Notes: generated by a model not told the origin, from the sequence alone. DNA of 54,217 nt from Rhizobium sp. ASV8 (GCF_016429255.1 NZ_JAELUG010000035.1:1-54217); one strand, 5' to 3'. Shown: positions 8,275-16,398, counted from the stretch's first letter. Numbers and translations are program-made.

Positions 8275-9102
8275 ATGAACAATTTCTTGAAAGGCATGGC
8301 GATCGCTGCGGCCGCGTTCGCCATGACATCCGTTGCGCATGCCGGCACCACACTCGATCGTGTCCTGTCGAAAAAGAGCATGGTGGTTGCGACGAACAGC
8401 GGCTGGCCACCGCAGAGCTTTCTCGACGACAGCAACCAGATGGTCGGATTTGATATCGACGTCTCGCGTGAGATCGGCAAGCGCCTCGGGGTAGAGGTCA
8501 GCTTCCAAACGCCGGAATGGGCGACCCTTACGGGCGGTCACTGGCAAGGACGCTACGACGTCGGCGTTGGCTCCGTCACGCCCACTAAGGCGCGTGCTCA
8601 GGTTATCGACTTCGCCGGCATCTATTATTACAGCCCCTATGTTTACGTCGTCCACAAGGACAGCCCGCTAAAGACCGTAGCCGATCTCAACGGCAAAGTT
8701 ATCGGCGTCGAAACCGCGACGACCTCGGAGGATTTCATTCGCCGCAACCTGCAGATCGACGCACCCGGCCTGCCGCCGGTGCAATACAAGGTCGAACCCG
8801 GCGAGGTTCGAACCTTTGCCGACTCGATGCTGCCGTTTGACGACTTGCGGCTCGGCCCCGGCGTCCGTCTCGACGCGGTCATCGCACCGGAACAAACAGC
8901 GCAGAACGCCATCAAGAATGGCTATCCCCTGCGCATCATCGCAGGCGAATATGCCTTTCGCGAACCGCTCGTGATCATTGCGGAAAAGGGCGATCCCGAA
9001 TGGACCGCCAAGGTCGGCGAGATCATCAAGCAGATGAAGGCAGACGGCACGCTCGGGACGCTTACCAAAAAGTGGTATGGCGCCGACTATAGCGTCGACT
9101 GA
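8275..9102 (+). CDS. Periplasmic amino-acid-type binding protein of an ABC importer
   Basis: Family 3 solute-binding protein, 275 residues, with a cleavable signal peptide (residues 1-23, ending SVAHAG). Its body resembles polar amino acid and opine binders (WPPQSFLDDSNQMVGFDIDV near the N-terminus, TLTKKWYG at the C-terminus). GGAGG ends five bases before ATG 8275. It is first in an operon with a flavin oxidase and a permease and lies in a locus with FrlB- and FrlD-like enzymes, so the ligand is probably a fructosyl-amino acid or other Amadori compound. That ligand assignment is inference. Confidence 0.85.
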   Translation: MNNFLKGMAIAAAAFAMTSVAHAGTTLDRVLSKKSMVVATNSGWPPQSFLDDSNQMVGFDIDVSREIGKRLGVEVSFQTPEWATLTGGHWQGRYDVGVGSVTPTKARAQVIDFAGIYYYSPYVYVVHKDSPLKTVADLNGKVIGVETATTSEDFIRRNLQIDAPGLPPVQYKVEPGEVRTFADSMLPFDDLRLGPGVRLDAVIAPEQTAQNAIKNGYPLRIIAGEYAFREPLVIIAEKGDPEWTAKVGEIIKQMKADGTLGTLTKKWYGADYSVD

Positions 9103-9171
9103 TCGCGAACCGGTCGGGGCAGCACCCTGCCCTGACCTCACTCCTTTCCAGATTGCCTTGAAAGAGCGACC

Positions 9172-10452
9172 ATGTCGTACCCTGACACCTATTATCGCCG
9201 GACAATGACGGAAACCGGCGCTCGCCCGCAGCTCAGCGGCTCCATCGAGTGCGACACGGTCATCATCGGTGGCGGGCTTGCCGGATTGACGACGGCCTTG
9301 CAGCTTGCACGCGCCAACATGGCCGTTGTCGTGCTGGAGGCGCAGTCCGTCGGCTTCGGTGCATCGGGCCGCAATGGCGGCTTCGTCAGCGCCGGATTTG
9401 CCACGGACGGTTCCGCAATCGCACGCGTCACTGGTGCCGAAAAGGCAAAGGCCATTCACCGACTTTCCGTCGAAGGCGTCGATTTCGTACGCGACACCAT
9501 CCGGGATCTCGACATTACCGACGCCAAGCCGATACCCGGCATAATCAGCGCCTTGCGGTACGATGGCGGCGATAGCCTGAAGAGGTATGTCGAGGAAATG
9601 AACCGCGATTTCGGCAGCGATCTCGAATTCATGGACCGTAGCCAGATCCGCGCCGTTCTGAAATCCAATCGCTATTTTCAGGCGCTGCGCAGCCCAAAAT
9701 CCTTCCACATTCATCCGTTAAACTATGTGCGTGCGATAGCCCGCGAAATCGAGCGGCTTGGCGGGCGCATCTATGAAAACTCGGCGGCAACCGATTGCCA
9801 GCTTCCCGGCCCGGAGAAAATCGTGCGAACGGCACATGGCCAGGTGAAGGCGCGCCAGGTCGTGCTGACGACAGGGGGCTATACCGGCTCCCTGGTCGGC
9901 AAGCTAAAGCGCTCATTCCTGCCGATTGCCACTTACGTTATGATCTCGGAGGAAAACCCCGAGCTGATAGCCACGGCGATCACGACGAGCAGCGCGATCG
10001 GCGACAATCGCCGCGCGGGTGACTATTACCGCGTTGTCGACGATGGAAAACGCCTTCTTTGGGGCGGACGCATCACCACACGCGCAGCCTCGCCTGCGGC
10101 ATTGGCTCGAGAATTGCGCAGCGAGATGACAGGCACCTACCCGCAACTCGCCGAACTCAAGACCGAACTCGCCTGGTCAGGCCTGATGTCCTATGCGCGC
10201 CACCTCATGCCACAAATCGGTGAGATGATGCCGGGTGTCTGGCATTGCACGGCCTTTGGCGGCCATGGCCTCAACACGACGGCGATTGGCGGAAAGATCG
10301 TGGCCGAAGGCATTCTCGGCCAATCCGATCGCTATCGGCTTTTTCAACCCTTTGGTCTCGTTTGGGCCGGCGGAATTGCCGGGCTCGCCGCGGCACAGCT
10401 CACCTATTGGAAACTGCAGGCACAAGACTGGTGGCGTGAAAGAGCCGCCTAG
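9172..10452 (+). CDS. FAD-dependent amine/amino acid oxidoreductase (DAO family)
   Basis: D-amino acid oxidase/sarcosine oxidase superfamily flavoprotein of 426 residues, closest in style to gamma-glutamylputrescine oxidase PuuB. The dinucleotide motif IIGGGLAGL (31-39) is followed by GFGASGRNGG (61-70), typical of this branch. Near the C-terminus TAFGGHGLNTT is the second FAD contact. Such enzymes oxidise secondary or primary amines. Next to a fructosyl-amino-acid kinase and deglycase it may act as an amadoriase-like oxidase, releasing an amino acid and an osone. The gene follows the binding protein by 69 bases and precedes the permease, from which a RIME-like repeat separates it. Confidence 0.82.
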   Translation: MSYPDTYYRRTMTETGARPQLSGSIECDTVIIGGGLAGLTTALQLARANMAVVVLEAQSVGFGASGRNGGFVSAGFATDGSAIARVTGAEKAKAIHRLSVEGVDFVRDTIRDLDITDAKPIPGIISALRYDGGDSLKRYVEEMNRDFGSDLEFMDRSQIRAVLKSNRYFQALRSPKSFHIHPLNYVRAIAREIERLGGRIYENSAATDCQLPGPEKIVRTAHGQVKARQVVLTTGGYTGSLVGKLKRSFLPIATYVMISEENPELIATAITTSSAIGDNRRAGDYYRVVDDGKRLLWGGRITTRAASPAALARELRSEMTGTYPQLAELKTELAWSGLMSYARHLMPQIGEMMPGVWHCTAFGGHGLNTTAIGGKIVAEGILGQSDRYRLFQPFGLVWAGGIAGLAAAQLTYWKLQAQDWWRERAA

Positions 10453-10555
10453 AGCAATTCAGGGAGAAGTGCGCAGCGCTTTTCCGTCCGGAATTGCGAG
10501 GAAATAAAGAGCTGGAACGGTTCGGCCTTTCCATGAAAAGCTGAAGCGTTCCAAG
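10451..10555. repeat. RIME-like rhizobial intergenic mosaic element
   Basis: Two palindromes in tandem: GCAATTC (10454-10460) with GAATTGC (10491-10497), and GGAACG (10514-10519) with CGTTCC (10547-10552), the second having extended near-symmetry around CATG. The text AGAGCAATTC...TTTTCCGTCCGGAATTGC is a well-known repeat across Rhizobium genomes. It begins at the oxidase stop codon and fills most of the gap before the permease, so it may act as an intra-operon mRNA processing or attenuation element. Confidence 0.75.
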
Positions 10556-10574
10556 AAGATCGTCAAGGGGAGCG

Positions 10575-11549
10575 ATGATGCTTGGAAGACTGATTTTGAA
10601 CTACCCGGACGCGGCCCGGCGAACCGGGTTGCTTCTCATGCTGACGGTTATGACGGCGGCCCTCTATGCGCTCGGAATAAGCTCTGCCTGGATCGGCAAG
10701 CTGGTGCCGATGACACTTGGCTGGCTCGCCGACAGCCCTCAGGCAAGCCGGCTTGTCTCCGCCGTGTTGATCTCCCTGATCATCGCCGTCAACATCAAGC
10801 TGCTGAGACTATTGCCTCGCCGACAACAGATTATTGGCGTCTGGATCGAGCTCCTCATCCTGCTGATGCTCTTCTTCTATACGTTCGACCTCTCCTATGC
10901 CTTCATCGCAAAGAAGATCGGCTTTCTGATCTCGCAGGGCGTGGTGACGACGCTTTACATATCCGCGATCTCGATTGTCATCGCCACCGCCATAGCCCTC
11001 GTAGGAGCGATCGCGAAACTCTCGCGGAATGGCGTCGTCTACGGCTTCGCGACGTTCTATACGTCTCTTTTCCGTGGCCTGCCGCTTCTGATGCAGATCT
11101 ACATCATCTATCTCGGCCTGCCGCAGGTGGGTTATGTCATCAGCGCCATACCGGCCGGGATTCTGGCTCTTTCCCTCTGCTACGGCGCCTATATGACCGA
11201 GATTTTCCGAGCCGGCATCGAAAGCATTCCCCGCGGCCAATCCGAAGGCGCAACGGCTCTCGGGCTCAGCCCGAACCAAACCATGTTCCTGGTGATCTTG
11301 CCGCAGGCGATGCGCGTCATCATCCCCCCGACGGGCAATCAGTTCATCGCCATGCTGAAGGATTCCTCGCTCGTCTCGGTCGTCGGTGTCTGGGAGATCA
11401 TGTATCTGGCGCGTACCCAGGGCCAGACGGAATTCCGCCATATCGAAATGCTCATCACGGCTTCGATGATCTACTGGATCCTGTCCATGGCGCTTGAATT
11501 CCTTCAGTCACGTATCGAAGAACGATTTGGCCGTTTCAACGCGCGATAG
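10575..11549 (+). CDS. ABC transporter permease (HisM/GlnP type) with N-terminal membrane extension
   Basis: Inner-membrane permease of the polar amino acid family, 324 residues. The BPD-transp domain covers about residues 115-315 and contains the EAA loop (GIESIPRGQSEGATALGLSP). The first 110 residues add about three hydrophobic segments not needed for the standard five-helix permease. AGGGGAGCG precedes ATG 10575. It is the only permease of the locus and no ATP-binding subunit is encoded nearby, so it presumably works as a homodimer with an ATPase encoded elsewhere. Confidence 0.85.
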   Translation: MMLGRLILNYPDAARRTGLLLMLTVMTAALYALGISSAWIGKLVPMTLGWLADSPQASRLVSAVLISLIIAVNIKLLRLLPRRQQIIGVWIELLILLMLFFYTFDLSYAFIAKKIGFLISQGVVTTLYISAISIVIATAIALVGAIAKLSRNGVVYGFATFYTSLFRGLPLLMQIYIIYLGLPQVGYVISAIPAGILALSLCYGAYMTEIFRAGIESIPRGQSEGATALGLSPNQTMFLVILPQAMRVIIPPTGNQFIAMLKDSSLVSVVGVWEIMYLARTQGQTEFRHIEMLITASMIYWILSMALEFLQSRIEERFGRFNAR

Positions 11550-11565
11550 CATTCAGCGGCCCGCT

Positions 11566-11608
11566 CCAGAGCATTTCCGCGAGTTGAAGAAAAGCGGGAA
11601 TGCTCTGG
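11566..11608. terminator. Long hairpin between convergent permease and kinase genes
   Basis: CCAGAGCATTTCCGC (11566-11580) pairs with GCGGGAATGCTCTGG (11594-11608) over 15 positions with one G-U/mismatch. It lies just after the permease stop. The sequence resembles recurrent rhizobial intergenic palindromes and probably acts as a bidirectional terminator. Confidence 0.6.
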
Positions 11609-11671
11609 GCTTCGCGACGATATTGGTCCAGCTTTCAAGCCAGCTTCGGCGCTATATTCCGTCAATCTGGG

Positions 11672-12484
11672 TTAGAGCGGCAGTGGTTGCTGCGGAAAAC
11701 CGCCGACATGGGTGCAGGTCATTGCCGCACAGTCACGCCCGGCCTCCATGCACGTTTCCAGCGGCTTCGAAGTGATGAGAGCTGCCAGGAAGCCTGCGAT
11801 AAAGCTGTCTCCCGCCCCGGTGGTATCGACGATTTGCACCCGGGCGATATCGATCTCAGCTCTTTCCGAACCGCGTGAGGCAATCGCACCCTCCGCCCCG
11901 CAGGTAACGACGGCGCAACCCGCACCACCTTGCAGCATCTCCTGAAGCATGGTCTCAGCCCTTTTCCCGCGTGCGCCGGCGGAGGCGAATGCAACGGACA
12001 GGCCTTCGACACCCAGGTTTTCCGGAGTTGCATTGACGGAAATGTCCTGAGACACGCTCACGCCAGACGCAGCCAGACGGCGGCGCAAAGCGCCACCGTC
12101 ATCCATCCAGCCGATATGGACATGATCGACCGCCTTCAGGATAGCGAGATCGCTTTCGCTCGGCCTATACCCCGCGCAAACGCCGAATTCCTCAAAGACC
12201 ATAATCCGGTCACCCAAAGGCGTCTGCTCGATGTCAGTATAAGCGGTCACGCCCGGGCAAATGCGAAGATGAGCGATTTCGACGCCATTTGCTTCGAGTA
12301 TTTGCCTCGTCCGCACACCGTCCGCGTCCTCGCCCACCGCCCCGAAATAAGCCGCCGATTGACCGAGCCGGGCAAACTGGACGGCAACGTTCACGGCATT
12401 GCCGCCGACAAGCGACTGGCTTATCGGCGGCAAAAATCGATCGATGCAATTATCTCCGACACATGCAAATCGGAACCGCGCCAT
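11672..12484 (-). CDS. PfkB-family kinase, fructoselysine 6-kinase (FrlD)-like
   Basis: Ribokinase-family sugar kinase, 270 residues (E. coli FrlD has 261). The N-terminus (GDNCIDRFLPP) and GGNAVNVAVQFARLG (27-41) follow FrlD closely. GAGDS (223-227) holds the catalytic Asp226 and anion hole. The predicted reaction is ATP-dependent phosphorylation of an Amadori compound at C6. It lies downstream of the FrlB-like gene on the same strand, 91 bases away with a hairpin between them, and converges on the transporter operon. The amino-acid moiety of its substrate is unknown. The short length and the partner deglycase favour FrlD over a general ribokinase. Confidence 0.82.
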   Translation of the reverse strand: MARFRFACVGDNCIDRFLPPISQSLVGGNAVNVAVQFARLGQSAAYFGAVGEDADGVRTRQILEANGVEIAHLRICPGVTAYTDIEQTPLGDRIMVFEEFGVCAGYRPSESDLAILKAVDHVHIGWMDDGGALRRRLAASGVSVSQDISVNATPENLGVEGLSVAFASAGARGKRAETMLQEMLQGGAGCAVVTCGAEGAIASRGSERAEIDIARVQIVDTTGAGDSFIAGFLAALITSKPLETCMEAGRDCAAMTCTHVGGFPQQPLPL

Positions 12485-12523
12485 TCATCCCCCCAATAAG
12501 ATCCTTAGCCTACAAACAACAGA

Positions 12524-12554
12524 CCGCCGCAAGCGTCTCCAACACTTGCGGCGG
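12524..12554 (-). terminator. Intercistronic hairpin between deglycase and kinase genes
   Basis: Perfect ten-base arms CCGCCGCAAG (12524-12533) and CTTGCGGCGG (12545-12554). On the minus strand it is followed by a T-rich run (TCTGTTGTTTG), so it may partly terminate transcription after the deglycase or protect its mRNA 3' end. Confidence 0.55.
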
Positions 12555-12575
12555 CCTCCATTCTCGCCGAATAAC

Positions 12576-13589
12576 TTAGTAGGCAACGCGCTTATAGTAG
12601 CGACGGGTGGTCAACGGATGATTTCGCATGACCTCAAGATGGGCGCTGATGCGCTCCAGCACGGTTGCGAGTAGCACGGGCGAAATCAACGCGCGAACCT
12701 CGGACGAAATACCCGGCAATGCAAAGTCGGCCGTATCCAGAACCGTTAGCTTTTCCGTATAATTCGGGACGAAATTCTGAACCCGCTCGGCCAATGGGCG
12801 GTAGGCGTCCTCGCCCTTGAACAGGATAACGCTGACCTCTTTATCGACCAATTCAAGCGTGCCGTGGAAAAAGTCGGACGCGTGAACGGGACGCGTGCGG
12901 ATCCACTGCATCTCTTCCAGGATGCACATGCCATAATAGAAGGCTTCGGGCCAGACGTTTCCGGCGCCGATGATGATGTGATAATCGGACGCCGCAAGAG
13001 CCTTCGCATAGGCCTCTGCCTTGCCCTCAAAAGCGCGCTTTACCTCAAGCAGCAGCCTGGGCAGCGTCGCCAGCTCACCAAGAATGCCATCGTAGTTCGA
13101 AATCTCGCCGCGATGTTTCATGATCGACAGCGCTATGATGAGCGATTGCAGATAGAAGGACTCGCAGGACGTATCATCCTCGGCGAAATTGACGAACACG
13201 TGGTCTCCACCCTTGCCGAGCGGCGTCTCCTGATGCCCGACCAGCGTCAGGACCGTTGCGCCGATCTCCTTGATCTTTGAGAGCAGCGCGACGCTCTCCT
13301 TCGTGGTGCCGGAGAGCGATGGCATGACAATGATGGATTTGGCGGTCAGATTCACCGAGGAAGAAATGAAGAGTTCGGCGCTCAGGTCGATGAACGCGGG
13401 AAAGCGCGAGTTGCGTTGCAGCAGCTGGGCGGCCGGCTGCATGAGAATGGCGGCGCCGCCCGTTCCCATGAAAAATACGTTCTCCGCACCGGCGGCCAGG
13501 CATGTGCCTATCACCTGATCGAGACGCTGCGCCAGCGCCAACGCGCCGGACTGGATACGCAGAAATCGCTCTTCGTCAAAATTCAGCAT
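12576..13589 (-). CDS. SIS-domain deglycase, fructoselysine 6-phosphate deglycase (FrlB)-like
   Basis: Sugar isomerase (SIS) domain protein of 337 residues (E. coli FrlB has 340), with SIS segments near residues 35-150 and 190-300. Features shared with FrlB: the Ser/Thr-rich phosphate loop (PSLSGTTKES), the FFHGTLELV segment with catalytic-region Glu, and a C-terminus ending R-R-Y-Y. It should split a 6-phosphorylated Amadori product into glucose 6-phosphate and a free amine or amino acid. Start ATG 13589 matches the family length; an upstream ATG at 13625 would add 12 residues. It is divergent from the GntR gene and shares its operator-bearing control region. Confidence 0.83.
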   Translation of the reverse strand: MLNFDEERFLRIQSGALALAQRLDQVIGTCLAAGAENVFFMGTGGAAILMQPAAQLLQRNSRFPAFIDLSAELFISSSVNLTAKSIIVMPSLSGTTKESVALLSKIKEIGATVLTLVGHQETPLGKGGDHVFVNFAEDDTSCESFYLQSLIIALSIMKHRGEISNYDGILGELATLPRLLLEVKRAFEGKAEAYAKALAASDYHIIIGAGNVWPEAFYYGMCILEEMQWIRTRPVHASDFFHGTLELVDKEVSVILFKGEDAYRPLAERVQNFVPNYTEKLTVLDTADFALPGISSEVRALISPVLLATVLERISAHLEVMRNHPLTTRRYYKRVAY

Positions 13590-13655
13590 GGAACTCTCTC
13601 GGTTGATGACGTCGCACGGACGCATTCTGGTGATGACCTTTGCACATCATGCAAA

Positions 13656-13693
13656 GTTGTAAGACAACTGACATCATTGAATTTGCCTGTCAA
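13656..13693 (-). promoter_or_regulatory. Deglycase promoter with GntR operator
   Basis: On the minus strand a consensus -35 TTGACA (13693-13688) stands 19 bases before GTTGTCTTACAAC (13668-13656), a palindrome GTTGT-N3-ACAAC of the same family as TTGTCAGACAA. The operator covers the expected -10/+1 region, which suggests repression. Confidence 0.6.
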
Positions 13694-13786
13694 GACGCAC
13701 AGGCGATGGTTGACCCTGCTTTCAAGGCATAGTTGCCAAGCTGGAAAGGCGCTCGCCTCCATAGCCGCCTCTTGACCAATTCATAT

Positions 13787-13797
13787 TTGTCAGACAA
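13787..13797. promoter_or_regulatory. GntR operator (TTGTC-A-GACAA)
   Basis: Perfect five-base arms around a single central base, 38 bases before the GntR start and directly after a possible -35 TTGACC (13772-13777). It probably mediates autoregulation and defines the regulon motif TTGTCWGACAA. Confidence 0.65.
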
Positions 13798-13834
13798 GAC
13801 GATAGTGGAGTGAAAGAGTTTGGAGAGGCATGAT

Positions 13835-14566
13835 TTGAACGAGTCTATTCGCGATACGCGCACCATCGTGATCCAGCTTCGCGACCGTATCGCCGACCTC
13901 ATTCAAACCGAAGGATTACGGCCCGGCGAGAAATTGCCGACCGAAGCCCAGCTGACGCAGCGCTTCAACGTGTCCCGGCCGGCCTTGCGCGAGGCGCTGA
14001 AACTGCTCGAGCAGGAAGGCGATATCTATGTAGAGCATGGGCGCGGCCGCTTCGTCTCCGCGATTTCAGCCGTACACGTCGATCGCCCGATCACCGTCTT
14101 CGAAAGCGTCACCGACATGACGCATGCCTATGGCTATACGACCGTAAACAAGGTGCTCTCGATTTCGGAAGAGGTGCCTGACGCGACCATTGCCAAGCAT
14201 TTGCAGCTCGAAGACAAGGAAACCGTCATTCGGCTCGAGCGGCTACGCCTCGAGAATGACAATCCGATCATGTATTGCCTGGATTATGTCCCGCGCAGCA
14301 TCGTCCCCACGCGGCTTTACGATGTCGACTGGAGCGGATCGCTGCTGTCGCTGCTTGAGCAGTACAGACACCGCCCGCGGATGTCGTCCGCCTCCGTCAG
14401 CGCGGTCATGCTGCCCCAGAGCGTGGCCGAGCGCCACGATCTCAAAGACTTCGGACCCGCCCTTCTCATCACTGAAACCTGCTTCAATGATGCCGGCATC
14501 CCGGTCATTTATGCCATCGACTATCATCGCGGCAGTCACTTCACCTTCAGCTTGGTCCGCAAGTAG
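13835..14566 (+). CDS. GntR/HutC-family repressor of the Amadori locus (FrlR-like)
   Basis: GntR regulator with an N-terminal winged helix (GEKLPTEAQLTQRFNVSRPA plus the following ALKLLEQEG) and a C-terminal UTRA ligand domain from about residue 85, the HutC subclass to which FrlR belongs. From TTG 13835 it has 243 residues. GGAGAGG ends six bases before this TTG; an in-frame TTG at 13820 would add five residues. It stands divergent to the FrlB-like gene. The repeated TTGTCWGACAA-type sites at its own promoter, at the deglycase promoter and at the transporter operon point to it as the common repressor. The inducer is probably a 6-phosphorylated Amadori compound. Confidence 0.85.
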   Translation: MNESIRDTRTIVIQLRDRIADLIQTEGLRPGEKLPTEAQLTQRFNVSRPALREALKLLEQEGDIYVEHGRGRFVSAISAVHVDRPITVFESVTDMTHAYGYTTVNKVLSISEEVPDATIAKHLQLEDKETVIRLERLRLENDNPIMYCLDYVPRSIVPTRLYDVDWSGSLLSLLEQYRHRPRMSSASVSAVMLPQSVAERHDLKDFGPALLITETCFNDAGIPVIYAIDYHRGSHFTFSLVRK

Positions 14567-14578
14567 ATTTGGGCTGAT

Positions 14579-14887
14579 CTATCGATGGGGATCGAACCCC
14601 AGGACAAACTCGACAACCTTCGATGAGGACATTTCGCATGGTTTGAGGATCGGCCGCGCTGTTGCGAGCATGTAGAGATTGAAGCTCACTATGTTTGTTG
14701 CACCGAGTTCCTCGCCGTATAGCCAGATCCGTCTGCGATCAGCGGATCGGTTGACAGTCACGCCCCAGGCACGCCCCTCATACCGTCCTTCCACATAGCC
14801 ATCAGGTAGCTTGCCTAGAGCCTTCTCGAATTCCGCAAGCGCACCGGGCAGCAGTTTCCCTGCAGCTTCCGTCACGAAGCCAGACAT
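14579..14887 (-). CDS. Conserved hypothetical protein, 102 residues
   Basis: Small soluble protein without signal peptide or membrane segment. It contains a compact pattern (GYVEGRYEGRAWGVTVNRSADRR, then WLYGEELGATNIVSFNLY) that looks like a single alpha/beta domain, and I recall similar proteins in other rhizobia without an assigned function. The ATG at 14887 overlaps the end of the upstream cysteine-rich small gene by 16 bases, so the two are probably one transcript with coupled translation. No catalytic motif is recognised. Confidence 0.6.
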   Translation of the reverse strand: MSGFVTEAAGKLLPGALAEFEKALGKLPDGYVEGRYEGRAWGVTVNRSADRRRIWLYGEELGATNIVSFNLYMLATARPILKPCEMSSSKVVEFVLGFDPHR

Positions 14888-15048
14888 TCATCGCATATGC
14901 CGCAGCCATCGTCGTCCATCCTCGTCGGCGAGCGCATCTTTCGACAGCACAGGCACGCCTTGGCGTTCGGCCGGGTTTTGTCATCGCGCTCCGGCGGGAG
15001 GATTTCCATAAAAGGGTCAGAAATTGGATCGGCTACGAAATTGCCCAT
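14872..15048 (-). CDS. Small cysteine-rich protein (zinc-ribbon-like), 58 residues
   Basis: A 58-residue frame starting at ATG 15048 with GGAG a few bases upstream. After an acidic/polar N-terminus (MGNFVADPISDPFMEILPP) come CLCC and CGICDEC, two cysteine clusters about 15 residues apart that could bind one zinc. The frame is open a further 64 codons upstream but without a ribosome site. It is divergent from dinB and followed with overlap by the 102-residue protein. A role in DNA damage response is possible only by position. Confidence 0.55.
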   Translation of the reverse strand: MGNFVADPISDPFMEILPPERDDKTRPNAKACLCCRKMRSPTRMDDDGCGICDECLAS

Positions 15049-15164
15049 ATCGAGGCTCCATGTGGGGGACCAATAATAGATAAGAAGCTTCGGACGCATC
15101 ACAAGGCGGCCCCTGTGACGATCAAGCCACGCCAGCGGTTTGATATCTCCCCACAGGATGGTAT

Positions 15165-15179
15165 GTTCTTCATTTGTTT
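15165..15179. promoter_or_regulatory. Possible LexA (SOS) box upstream of dinB
   Basis: GTTC-N7-GTTT differs by one base from the alphaproteobacterial LexA box GTTC-N7-GTTC. It lies in the divergent gap between the cysteine-rich small gene and dinB, 56 bases before the dinB start. The mismatch makes it tentative. Confidence 0.35.
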
Positions 15180-15234
15180 CGCCACTGGATCGAATGAGAT
15201 TCGCGGAATTTGCAGCGTGAATACCGAGACCACC

Positions 15235-16332
15235 ATGCACGATATGAGCTCAAGCCCTGTTCGAAAGATCATCCATGTCGATATGGATGCGTTTTATGCT
15301 TCGGTCGAGCAGCGGGACAATCCCGAGCTCCGCGGCAAGCCGCTTGCGGTCGGTGGGTCGGCAGCACGCGGCGTAGTGGCGGCGGCAAGCTATGAAGCGC
15401 GCACCTTCGGCGTCCACTCGGCCATGCCATCGGTCACCGCGAAACGGAAATGCCCGGACCTGATCTTCGTGCCTCCGCGTTTTGAGGTCTACAGGGCTGT
15501 ATCGCAGCAGATCCGCGAGATTTTTGCGGAATACACCCCGCTTATCGAGCCCCTTTCGCTCGATGAGGCCTATCTCGACGTCACCGAGAACCTAAAGGGC
15601 ATGCAGATTGCCACCGAGATCGCGCTGGAAATCCGGACGAAAATCAAACAGGTCACGGGGCTCAATGCTTCGGCGGGCATCTCATACAATAAGTTCCTCG
15701 CCAAGATGGCGAGCGATCTCAACAAGCCGAACGGCCAGGCGGTGATAACGCCGAAAAACGGCCCGGCCTTCGTCGAAACGCTTTCCGTCAAGAAATTCCA
15801 CGGCGTCGGGCCGGCAACCGCCGAGCGCATGCGCAAATACGGTATCGAGACGGGGCTCGATCTGAAGTCGAAATCCCTCGCCTTCCTGCAGGAACATTTC
15901 GGCAAGTCAGGCCCGTATTTCTATGGGATTGCCCGCGGCATCGACGAACGCCAGGTCAAAGCCAACCGCCTCAGAAAATCCATTGGCGCGGAAGATACCT
16001 TTGTCGAAGATATAAGCGATCTCGCACTGGCGACGGCAGAGCTGCAGCCGCTCGTGCAAAAGGTCTGGCGTTATTGCGAGACTGGCGGCATTAGCGGCAA
16101 GACGGTGACCGTGAAGATCAAATATTCGGACTTCACCCAAGCGACCCGTAGCCGGACAGGCTCTCTTCCCGTCGCTGGCGTGGACGAGGTTCTCGAGGCG
16201 GCATCCTCGCTTCTCGCAACCGTCTACCCATTCAAGCGGCCCGTTCGTCTGCTCGGTGTCACGCTTTCCTCTCTGACCAACGAGGAGGTCGCTGACAATC
16301 AATTCCAGCCTCAGCTCGACCTCGGCGTCTGA
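15235..16332 (+). CDS. dinB: DNA polymerase IV (Y-family)
   Basis: Error-prone translesion polymerase of 365 residues. The palm motif HVDMDAFYASVE carries catalytic Asp16, and SLDEAYLDVT carries Asp110-Glu111. The KKFHGVGPATAERM segment is the HhH DNA contact of the thumb, and the little-finger domain fills the last 120 residues. The C-terminal beta-clamp motif is not obvious beyond LDLGV. ATG 15235 fits the family N-terminus; the frame is open 40 codons further upstream. Rhizobia often carry more than one Y-family polymerase, and this is the DinB rather than the ImuB type. Confidence 0.92.
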   Translation: MHDMSSSPVRKIIHVDMDAFYASVEQRDNPELRGKPLAVGGSAARGVVAAASYEARTFGVHSAMPSVTAKRKCPDLIFVPPRFEVYRAVSQQIREIFAEYTPLIEPLSLDEAYLDVTENLKGMQIATEIALEIRTKIKQVTGLNASAGISYNKFLAKMASDLNKPNGQAVITPKNGPAFVETLSVKKFHGVGPATAERMRKYGIETGLDLKSKSLAFLQEHFGKSGPYFYGIARGIDERQVKANRLRKSIGAEDTFVEDISDLALATAELQPLVQKVWRYCETGGISGKTVTVKIKYSDFTQATRSRTGSLPVAGVDEVLEAASSLLATVYPFKRPVRLLGVTLSSLTNEEVADNQFQPQLDLGV

Positions 16333-16398
16333 GGGACGAGATCGCCCGCAGACCTTGCATTCCCAGGATTTTGTGGCGAACCGCATGCGTCATTGCAG

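Noticed and set aside
14585..14610. GGGATCGAACCCC, resembling a tRNA T-arm
   Set aside because: It is the codon run for G-F-D-P near the end of the 102-residue protein; no acceptor stem, D-arm or anticodon arm can be built around it.
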